A stretch of DNA of 64,000 nt from an uncultured Pseudomonadota bacterium (lineage in GTDB: Bacteria > Myxococcota_A > Polyangia > Nannocystales > Nannocystaceae), in contig CAJXVA010000005.1 in NCBI GenBank assembly GCA_913061055.1, positions 1 through 64,000 on the forward strand, given 5' to 3'. This document shows positions 57,294 through 64,000 of this stretch, one piece after another. The notes under the pieces are model-generated. The model saw only the letters and a list, made by a program, of their open reading frames with translations, did no database searches and was not told the DNA's origin. Position numbers and translations under genes: made by a program. Numbering within the stretch: position 1 is the stretch's first letter; each line of letters begins with the position of its first letter.

Positions 57294-58193
57294 TCAGTAG
57301 AGCGCGCCGTGCAGGATCAACCGCATGCGCTTGACCCCCAATGACCCGCTCCCGCCGGTCGTATCGAGCCGCACCGCCTGCACGCCACCGCCGGGCTCAA
57401 ACGCATAGCCGAGGTCGAGCCCCGTCGCGTGCATGCTCCAGTCGTGCGCCATGGTGGCGGAGTTTCCGATGCCCGTGAGCGGGTTGTAGGCGTCGAACTG
57501 CACCGATGCCGACGTCGAAACGCTGCGACCTTCAACGCAGACCGTCGCGTAGTCGTAGCCCACGAGTTCTTCGAACCCGAGCATCAACTGCAGCTGCCCC
57601 GAACCGCCGACCACCGCAACAACCCCGATCGGGTCATTGGAGACGTTGATGTTCTGATACAGGTCCCAGACCTCGGGCCAGCTCGCGTTGGATGCTGCCC
57701 ACTGAGCCTCGCCCCATCCCGGGGTGTCGGAGTAGCTCCACGAGGGCGACGTGGCGGTGCCGCCTGCCTGGTTGTACTCGATCTCGATCCAAGGCCCGTC
57801 GAGCGGGAAGCCGCAGGGGTCGTCGCCGACCGGCGTGCCGCTGTCGTCTCCGCCGGTCTCATCCCCAGATTCGCCGCCACCCGAAGACGACGACCCGCTG
57901 TCCCCGTCGCCGGTCTCGGCCCCCGCGGACGGCTCGGCGTCGCTCGAAGGATCGTCACCGCTGGCCCCGGAGGTCTCCCCGGATGCCCCTGTCGTGCCAC
58001 CGGACTCGGCCCCATCGGAACCCCCCTCGGCGCCGGAGCCTTGGCTCGCCGAGCCCTCGCTCGCACCGGAGGCGCTGCCCGGGCCGCTCGTCGCGACGCC
58101 GCTGCCGCCGGAGCCAAAGTCCGCGCCGTCGGGAACGCCCGCGTTGCACCCGAAGCTCAGAAGGAAGGCTGTCGACAGAGACGCGCGACGCAT
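57294..58193 (-). CDS. Lipoprotein with long Ser/Gly/Glu linker and C-terminal beta domain
   Basis: MRRASLSTAFLLSFGC lipobox; low-complexity SGGESGDETGGDD linker; C-terminal domain ending GSLGVKRMRLILHGALY. Confidence 0.7.
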   Translation of the reverse strand: MRRASLSTAFLLSFGCNAGVPDGADFGSGGSGVATSGPGSASGASEGSASQGSGAEGGSDGAESGGTTGASGETSGASGDDPSSDAEPSAGAETGDGDSGSSSSGGGESGDETGGDDSGTPVGDDPCGFPLDGPWIEIEYNQAGGTATSPSWSYSDTPGWGEAQWAASNASWPEVWDLYQNINVSNDPIGVVAVVGGSGQLQLMLGFEELVGYDYATVCVEGRSVSTSASVQFDAYNPLTGIGNSATMAHDWSMHATGLDLGYAFEPGGGVQAVRLDTTGGSGSLGVKRMRLILHGALY

Positions 58194-58248
58194 CGTGACG
58201 CAGGACGGACCTGCAAGCCCCAGGTTGCAGCCCTGCCCCAGAACTTGG

Positions 58249-58905
58249 TCAGCTTTTCCGCAATTCGCCCTCGGCCAGCGCCGCATCCCAGTCCGCGGGG
58301 ACCTCCGGCGACTTCAGCCGGCCCTTGAGATAGAGCAGGCGGGCCGTAATCAGCTCGAACGTTTCGATGAGGGGGCGCACGGCCTCGGGCCCCTCGACGA
58401 TTTCGACCAGCCGGACCATCGCCTCGAACGTGGAGACGCCGCGCGGGTCATGCTGCGTTCTCACTCGCCAAATGCTGGGCTTGCCCGGCGGCAGCATCAC
58501 GCACGGCAGCTCGCGCACGTGCGGGACCCGCCGAGCCATGCGCGAGCACTGATGCCAGGTGCCGTCGAGCACCACGAAGCCACGGCGCTTGCCCGGCGAA
58601 GGCTCGGGCAGCTCGTCGATCGGCGTCGCGTCATCCCGCAGGAACAGGTTGTAGTACTCGATGTCCGGATCTTCGAGCGGCGTCGGGTCGAACGGCTCGC
58701 GCATGCCAAACGGAAGGATCGGCACCGCCGGCACCATCTTCGTGAAGAGTCGAGCCGTGTTGGTTGGCTTGGAGCGCTCGCGGATCTGTTGGACCACCGC
58801 CAGCGGCGTGGTGAGTTCGACCGTGGGCATCAACGCGCACGCGCAGGTCTCGGGCTTGAGGCCGCAGCCGTAGCAGCGCGGCTTCTTTCGGTTGCGTTGG
58901 ACCAT
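58249..58905 (-). CDS. DTW domain-containing protein (TapT-like)
   Basis: RKKPRCYGCGLKPETCACALMPTVEL Cys motif; FVVLDGTWHQCSRMARRVPHVRELPCVML; RVRTQHDPRGVSTFEAMVRLVEIV. Confidence 0.88.
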   Translation of the reverse strand: MVQRNRKKPRCYGCGLKPETCACALMPTVELTTPLAVVQQIRERSKPTNTARLFTKMVPAVPILPFGMREPFDPTPLEDPDIEYYNLFLRDDATPIDELPEPSPGKRRGFVVLDGTWHQCSRMARRVPHVRELPCVMLPPGKPSIWRVRTQHDPRGVSTFEAMVRLVEIVEGPEAVRPLIETFELITARLLYLKGRLKSPEVPADWDAALAEGELRKS

Positions 58906-59260
58906 TGCGGGCGCGGAAGGGTAGCGCACCGCGGCGCCTTCGCGGCCGGTCCGCAACGAGCCTGGCTCGAATCGCCGTCGCGCTGCCAGCTCGGGGATTC
59001 AGCCGGTGTTCTATCCGCGGGATGGACGATGCCGCAACCTTCGCCCAGGTGCTGCCGCCGATGTTGTAGCGAATCTCCGAGTCCACGAAGCCCATCGGAT
59101 GCTCGATGAACCCCCACCTTCGTGGACTGGAGTCCAGATGGTCCCGGCTCCTGCAGGAAGGCCCAGGGAGCAACTCGCTTCGTCGAGCTGTGATGTCACC
59201 TCGATGCCAGTCGAAATCTATCCACGCGGGCGCGGGGCTCCATCAGTGACAGCAAGAACG

Positions 59261-59770
59261 ATGAGCATCCGAACCTCCACATTCTCCCTCGCCTTCACCC
59301 TCACTGTACTCGCCGGCGGCTGCGACACCGCACCTCAAGACGGGCACCGGATCATCCACGAGCGGCTCGTGCAAGCCGGAGCTGAACCCGGCGCCCACGC
59401 CGACGAGGCCCTCGCCCTGATGGTGGAGGTCGGGTACGACGACCTTGCCTCGCTCGATGAGCCCATGACCCGAGCAGACCACGAAGCGCTCGCCGCCGAC
59501 ATCGCCGAAGCGACAGCGCCGACCGAAGACGATCAGCACGTCCACCGTGCGGGCGTCGGGGCGACCGTGATCGGCGACAGCGGCGACGTCCACCACGAGT
59601 GTGGCGACCCCATTACCTTCTTCGTCGCGACCGTCGGCGCCAGGATCATGGCCCAAACCGATGCGAAACGCGATTGCGGAGGCCTCCGCGCGGTCGTCCG
59701 AGAAGGCCGATTCATCTACGACTTCGGCGGTTGCAGTGTTCGGTACCGCGGGGAGTACGACTGCCGCTAG
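59261..59770 (+). CDS. Small secreted lipoprotein of unknown function
   Basis: MSIRTSTFSLAFTLTVLAGGCDTAPQDG lipobox, 169 aa; hairpin GGCGACCGG/CCGGTCGCC starts 8 nt after the stop. Confidence 0.65.
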   Translation: MSIRTSTFSLAFTLTVLAGGCDTAPQDGHRIIHERLVQAGAEPGAHADEALALMVEVGYDDLASLDEPMTRADHEALAADIAEATAPTEDDQHVHRAGVGATVIGDSGDVHHECGDPITFFVATVGARIMAQTDAKRDCGGLRAVVREGRFIYDFGGCSVRYRGEYDCR

Positions 59771-60109
59771 AGGGTCCGGCGACCGGGGCTTGCTCCGGTC
59801 GCCGCTGTGCCTACGACCCGCCCGCCGGCGGGACCCAGACGCAGGCGCGGGCGGTGCATTCTCAGCCCAAGAACTCGCCGGCGAATGCCTGGGTGACGGC
59901 GGCGTGGCAGGCTTCATACGGCTCGGTGGAGCACACCGTCGTGAGTTCGAGACAGCGCTCGCGGTTGGCACGGGCGAGACGTTCGGGCTCGCCGAGCAGC
60001 TCGCCGCGCCTGCGAGCGGAACGGCAGAACGGGGTCTGCCACAAGATCGTCCGCGGGTTGACCTTGGTGAACAGCTCCGTCGCGCTCTTGCCCTCGAACG
60101 CCCCCGAGC

Positions 60110-61012
60110 TCAAAGGCAAACGAGGTTGGTGGGTCCGACCACCGTATCGGCCCCCACGGCGGTATCGATTTCTTCGTTGCCGGAGATGCCCCAGAACCGG
60201 TCCCCCTCATCGCACCCCGGAAGCGCGATGGTGTGGCTCCCCGGCTCGACGTTGAAGAAGAGATAGATGCCTCCCCCGACCGGAATCTCGGTAGCTCCGA
60301 CCAGTGGGGCGCCGTCGAGCGCCAAGAAGAACGGTCCTTCGGCGTTCACGGTGTCGATCGCCGGCGTGATGGGGACGTTGGGTATGACGATCTGCACCAC
60401 CGTCCCGAGCCCGTCCTGCTGCGTCACTCCGACGCTCGCAGCGACACCGGCCGCCTCGGCCTCTGTCGGCGCGATCAGGGTCCAGAGCTCATCTTGCTCC
60501 AACGACGTGAATTGCCAGTGTAGCTCTACGTGCCCGTCGAGCTCGACCCACAGATCAACATCGGAGCTCGGCGGAACTTCGAGGGTCGCGGCGCTGTCAA
60601 CGACCGGGACGCAACCATCGATCGAACAGAAGGAGCCGTCTGCAACGGCCTCGCCGCCGAACGTCGAGAACTGGGCAGAGATGCTAACGACGGGCTCTTC
60701 CCCAGTTGAGCTACTGCTCGAGCCCGAATCGCTGCTCGAGCCCGAATCGCTGCTCGAGCCCGAATCGCCGCTGGAGCCCGATTCGCTGCTCGAGCTGCTC
60801 GCATCCGTTGTACTGGTCGTGCCTGAGGTCGTTGTCCCCGTCGACGCCGGTCCGCTCAAGGTGCTCGTCATCGTCGAAGGCGCGCCCGTGGATCCGGTGG
60901 TGCTCTCGGTCCCACCGTCTCCGGTCGCGTTCGAGTCGTCACCACAGGCGGCGAGCAGCAGCGGGACCACGAGCGTTGCGCGACCAAGAGGACCCACGAA
61001 TCTGCAATACAT
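60110..61012 (-). CDS. Lipoprotein with Ser/Asp/Gly repeat linker
   Basis: MYCRFVGPLGRATLVVPLLLAAC lipobox; (SGSSSD)n linker; C-terminal domain EEPVVSISAQFSTFGGEAVADGSF... Start at 61012, not 61594. Confidence 0.7.
   Translation of the reverse strand: MYCRFVGPLGRATLVVPLLLAACGDDSNATGDGGTESTTGSTGAPSTMTSTLSGPASTGTTTSGTTSTTDASSSSSESGSSGDSGSSSDSGSSSDSGSSSSSTGEEPVVSISAQFSTFGGEAVADGSFCSIDGCVPVVDSAATLEVPPSSDVDLWVELDGHVELHWQFTSLEQDELWTLIAPTEAEAAGVAASVGVTQQDGLGTVVQIVIPNVPITPAIDTVNAEGPFFLALDGAPLVGATEIPVGGGIYLFFNVEPGSHTIALPGCDEGDRFWGISGNEEIDTAVGADTVVGPTNLVCL
60719..60792. repeat. 18-bp in-frame tandem repeat (CGAGCCCGAATCGCTGCT x about 4)
   Basis: Directly visible repeats in lines 60661-60781, encoding SGSSSD units in the lipoprotein linker. 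Confidence 0.9.
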
Positions 61013-61086
61013 GGAGTGCATAATAACGTAGCCCCTGAGCACGTCGAATCGATCACTGGCGCCGACATCTTTTCTGGGGAAGAGAA

Positions 61087-61129
61087 GCAGTCTGGGGAGA
61101 ACCGGTCTGGAGGAGAACCGGTCTGGAAG
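61087..61129 (+). repeat. Left REP-like repeat pair of the HUH element
   Basis: gcagtctggggagaaccggtctgga + ggagaaccggtctggaag: two copies of GGAGAACCGGTCTGGA. Confidence 0.85.
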
Positions 61130-61177
61130 TCGTTGTTCGTGCAACACCCGGCGCCCACGGCCGACCCCTGCTGTGCA

Positions 61178-62164
61178 ATGTCGGCCCCACGAAACCTCTA
61201 CCCTGACACCACCCTGTACGTCACGGTCCGCTGCGTGCACCGCAGCTATCGCCTCGTCCCCAAGAAACGCGTCAATCACGTCGTCCGGTACGCCTTTGCG
61301 GTGGTGTCCGAAAGGTACAGGGAGAAGTGGGGCATGGAGTTCTACGAGTTCGAGTTCCTCTCGACCCACTACCACATCGTGCTCTTCGACCGATTCGGCC
61401 GCGTCAGCGATTTCATCAAGGATCTCAACGCTGTCGTCGCGCGCGAGTTGAACGCTATTCGCGGCACGGGCGGTAAGTTCTTCGCTGATGGGCCGGGGAT
61501 CCAAACCGTCCTCGGCGACGAGAAGGTCCTCGAGCACTGCATCTACACCCTCGCCAACGCCGTCGCTGCCGGCATCGTCCACAAGACCGCCCACTGGAAG
61601 GGCTTCAACTCACTGCGCATGCCGTACGGCAAGCGGTACGTCGTCTCCAAGCCGCGCATTGGCATCTGGTCGAAGAAGCAACGGCACAAACACCGCCGGA
61701 GCTCTCAACGGTCCGGCCGCGCCGCCTTCGCGAGCCGGTCCAAGATGCCCGAGACCGCCGTGCTCATGCTCGACCGGCCCCAGATCATGCCCACGCTCTC
61801 CGATGTGGAACTCCGCGCGAAGATCCGTGAGGGTTTGGAGCAGCGCGAGGCAAAGATCCAGGTCGAGCGGGCCGGAAAGCCGGTGCTCGGGATGAAGGCT
61901 GCACGGGCGATCGACTGGTCGACGGTGCCCAAGAACGGGGAGGAGATGTTCGGCCGGAAGCCGACGTTCTCGGCGGAGACGCGAGAACAGCGGAGCGCCA
62001 TGAAACGCGTGCGCCGGCGGTTCTTGGTGGACTATCGGCTAGCGCTCGCGCGCTGGAACGCCGGCGAGCGAGACGTTGTGTTTCCGGCGGGCACGGTGCG
62101 CATGCGACTGCGGCACAACGCGCTGACGGAGCCCGTCCCGCTGGACCTGCTCCTGGCTGCCTAG
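61178..62164 (+). CDS. REP-associated (RAYT-like) / IS200-type Y1 HUH transposase
   Basis: MSAPRNLYPDTTLYVTVRCVHRSYRLVPKKRVNHVVRYAFAVVSERYREKWGMEFYEFEFLSTHYHIVLFDRFGRVSDFIKDLN...CIYTLANAV: HUH (HYH) motif and a Tyr-containing helix; flanked by inverted repeats. Confidence 0.85.
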   Translation: MSAPRNLYPDTTLYVTVRCVHRSYRLVPKKRVNHVVRYAFAVVSERYREKWGMEFYEFEFLSTHYHIVLFDRFGRVSDFIKDLNAVVARELNAIRGTGGKFFADGPGIQTVLGDEKVLEHCIYTLANAVAAGIVHKTAHWKGFNSLRMPYGKRYVVSKPRIGIWSKKQRHKHRRSSQRSGRAAFASRSKMPETAVLMLDRPQIMPTLSDVELRAKIREGLEQREAKIQVERAGKPVLGMKAARAIDWSTVPKNGEEMFGRKPTFSAETREQRSAMKRVRRRFLVDYRLALARWNAGERDVVFPAGTVRMRLRHNALTEPVPLDLLLAA

Positions 62165-62307
62165 GTCGCAGGAAAATCAGAATTTGCAGGAGGCGAGCCT
62201 TGGCTCGTCCGCTCGCGTTGGTTCGGGCCCCCGGGGAGCGTCGCAACCCTGGCCGTCAGGTGCAGGGTTCTACGTCCGTGCCGGACAGGGGTCGGCCAAG
62301 TGTCCCA

Positions 62308-62335
62308 GGCACGCCGCTCATCTGAGCGGCGTGCC
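62308..62335. terminator. Perfect 13-bp-stem hairpin downstream of the transposase
   Basis: GGCACGCCGCTCA-TC-TGAGCGGCGTGCC, between the transposase stop and the right REP-like repeats. Confidence 0.6.
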
Positions 62336-62366
62336 GTCTCCAAAGCTCCGGAGGCGCGACACACTA

Positions 62367-62427
62367 CTTCCAGACTGGTTCTCCCCAGACTGCCTCCCCC
62401 CACCACATCCAGACTGGTTCTCCCCCC
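62367..62427 (-). repeat. Right REP-like repeat pair, inverted relative to the left pair
   Basis: cttccagactggttctccccagactgcc ... tccagactggttctccccccac; the reverse complement gives GGCAGTCTGGGGAGAACCAGTCTGGAAG, a near match to the left repeat. Confidence 0.85.
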
Positions 62428-62430
62428 ACA

Positions 62431-62463
62431 AAAGGCGAAGCCCCGGGGGACGACCGGGGCTTC
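62431..62463 (-). terminator. Rho-independent terminator on the minus strand
   Basis: Minus strand: GAAGCCCCGG-loop-CCGGGGCTTC followed by GCCTTTTG. Confidence 0.7.
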
Positions 62464-62492
62464 ATGGAGAATCGGGGAAGAAAGGTTGTTGC

Positions 62493-62603
62493 TCAGCCTT
62501 CGAGGCGGCGGCTCAGGATGGACGCGGTGACGGGGGGCGCGTAGCCGAAGAGGGTGGCGAGTGCGTCGCAGAATCGGGTGATTGCGTTGTCCTGAGTCAT
62601 CAT
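62493..62603 (-). CDS. Candidate 36-aa small protein
   Basis: MMTQDNAITRFCDALATLFGYAPPVTASILSRRLEG; the stop lies 30 nt upstream of the terminator hairpin; a GAGG-type SD is a possible ribosome site. Confidence 0.4.
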   Translation of the reverse strand: MMTQDNAITRFCDALATLFGYAPPVTASILSRRLEG

Positions 62604-62737
62604 CTCTTGGCCTCGCTGTGGAAGTACCCGGGCCTCGGAGATCGATTGCGAGTGACTGAAGAAAAAACTCGATGGGTGCGCCGCTGCCGCGGGGCGGCTG
62701 GGGAACCCGACGACACAAAGCGCTGCTACGGTCCGCC

Positions 62738-63295
62738 ATGCCTCGAATCGGCCCGTTTCTGTGTTCATTGGCTCTCGGTCTCGCCGGGTGCGCTGCGGAG
62801 CTCGAACCGACGACGGCGCCCGAGGTCGCGACTGCGGAGCAGGCGAGTGTCGCCGACGCACAAACGGAGCCCGTGTCCGCTGAAGCGGCGCGCTCCGAGG
62901 TGGCGGCCGTCGACCATGTGGGGCTTGCGGTCAAAGACCTCGCCGCAAGCACGGCCTTCTTCGTGGACGGCCTGGGCTACACGGTCCGCGGCAAGGACCC
63001 CTCGTACCCAGCTGCGTTCCTGAGCAACGGGCAGAGCTTGATCACCCTGTGGCAAGTCGAGGACCCCGATGCTGCCGTCGGCTTTGACCGCCGGAAGAAC
63101 GTGGGGCTGCATCACCTGGCGCTCTCGGTCACCAGTTTCGAAGCCTTGGACGCGCTGTACGAACGGCTCTCCAAGATGCCCGGCGTCCGTATCGAGTTCG
63201 CGCCCGAGCTGTCCTACGGCGGGCCCGCGAAGCACATGATGGTGTTCGAGCCGAGCGGCAACCGCATCGAGCTCGTCCACCGGCCGGTCGCATGA
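62738..63295 (+). CDS. VOC/glyoxalase-family lipoprotein
   Basis: MPRIGPFLCSLALGLAGC lipobox; VDHVGLAVKDLAASTAFFVDGLGYTVRG...VGLHHLALSVTSFEALDALYERL...MMVFEPSGNRIELVHRP. Confidence 0.88.
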   Translation: MPRIGPFLCSLALGLAGCAAELEPTTAPEVATAEQASVADAQTEPVSAEAARSEVAAVDHVGLAVKDLAASTAFFVDGLGYTVRGKDPSYPAAFLSNGQSLITLWQVEDPDAAVGFDRRKNVGLHHLALSVTSFEALDALYERLSKMPGVRIEFAPELSYGGPAKHMMVFEPSGNRIELVHRPVA

Positions 63296-63349
63296 GGCGC
63301 TGAGGATTCGGGTGCCATCCCATGCTCTGGCGATGACGCATGGCCGCCC

Positions 63350-64000
63350 TCAGCGAAGCACCGCGGCGAGCCTCAACTCGCGGAGCTCCGCCGCCTCGAT
63401 CCCGCCCGGAGGCAACGCAGCCATCACCACCACATCATCACCGTCGGCGACCCGATGCGCTGTGCCAGGCTGGGTCAACGTCTCCCCGCCCAGGCGCAGC
63501 TCGATGGTGCTCTCGGCCACTTCAGCGGCGAACCCCGCGGGACCGGGGACGACGATCCAGCGCTCATAGCCCGAGGGGGAGATCATGCCCAACAACACAT
63601 CGTCGCCCGGTGGCGGTGGGCCCTCGAGCGCACCGTAGGCCTCGGCGAGCGCCACCTGGGTGGCGTGGGTCATGTTCCAGCCGTACGCCCCAACCCACTG
63701 ATCGGGGCAATACGTCATGTAGTCGTGAAGGCTCGCGTCGCGAAGCTGCCCGTCGAGGATGCCATAGCCTCGCTCGATGATCGTGCCGTTGGGGTGGTCG
63801 GGATAGCCCGGGTCGGCCCCAGCCGACGGCGCGTCGGGGCAAAACACATGGTAGCGGCCCTGGCAGTGCCCCATCTCGTGCACGAACGTTTGAGCGGTGA
63901 GCTCGACGCCCTCCCACACTCCGATCGCGATACGGTCGAATGCCGCGCTCGGTGCCGTAGGGTCACTGGGGATTCCATAGGCGCGTCCGGTCGGACTCGG
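63350..64000 (-). CDS. Metzincin-type zinc metalloprotease, 5' end beyond the window
   Basis: TFVHEMGHCQGRYHVFCPDAP gives HExxHxxGxxH; DYMTYCPDQWVGAYGW is a Met-turn-like segment. The frame stays open past 63919 to 64000 (SPTGRAYGIPSDPTAPSAAFDRIAIGVWEG). Confidence 0.85.
   Translation of the reverse strand, partial: PSPTGRAYGIPSDPTAPSAAFDRIAIGVWEGVELTAQTFVHEMGHCQGRYHVFCPDAPSAGADPGYPDHPNGTIIERGYGILDGQLRDASLHDYMTYCPDQWVGAYGWNMTHATQVALAEAYGALEGPPPPGDDVLLGMISPSGYERWIVVPGPAGFAAEVAESTIELRLGGETLTQPGTAHRVADGDDVVVMAALPPGGIEAAELRELRLAAVLR

Noticed and set aside
59778-59803. GC hairpin after the 59.3-kb gene as a full rho-independent terminator
   Set aside because: A 9-bp perfect stem exists but no T-tract follows; noted only as evidence for the gene end.
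59862-60119. 85-aa minus ORF with several Cys (CLELTTVCSTEPYEACHAAV)
   Set aside because: Overlaps the end of the neighbouring lipoprotein and has no clear start or signal; could be a gene remnant but unsupported without a search.

Overview
High-GC window. The lipoprotein-rich gene content, Ser/Thr kinases, DUF1552/DUF1592 pair and Cys-rich secreted proteins look like a myxobacterium of the Nannocystaceae/Polyangia type (inference; no 16S present). Bases 1-28 are Illumina Nextera adapter, so position 1 is an untrimmed contig end. The most notable locus is a minus-strand, largely translationally coupled block (about 16.0 kb down to 1). It holds small phage-like genes, an M15-type peptidase (endolysin-like), a holin-like small membrane protein, a small TM/helical protein, phage tail/virion-like proteins, a 3012-aa Tc-toxin TcA-like protein and a TcB (SpvB-domain) protein cut off by the contig end and absent from the ORF track. 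The rest of the window contains: an esterase, a MerR regulator, a divergent sigma factor/kinase-TPR pair, an iodotyrosine-deiodinase-like flavoprotein, a PilZ protein, a flavoprotein disulfide-reductase homologue lacking its cysteines, a Zn-ADH, DUF4112, an ECF sigma/membrane/CHAT-TPR operon, an RCC1 lipoprotein, a ferritin-like lipoprotein, a tetR-OEP-MFP-RND efflux operon with a clear palindromic operator, a DUF1552/DUF1592 pair, a kinase-ATPase, a DTW protein, a HUH (Y1) transposase flanked by inverted REP-like repeats, a VOC lipoprotein, and a metzincin-type protease running off the window end. No rRNA, tRNA or CRISPR array was recognised by eye. All family calls are from motif reading only; no searches were run.
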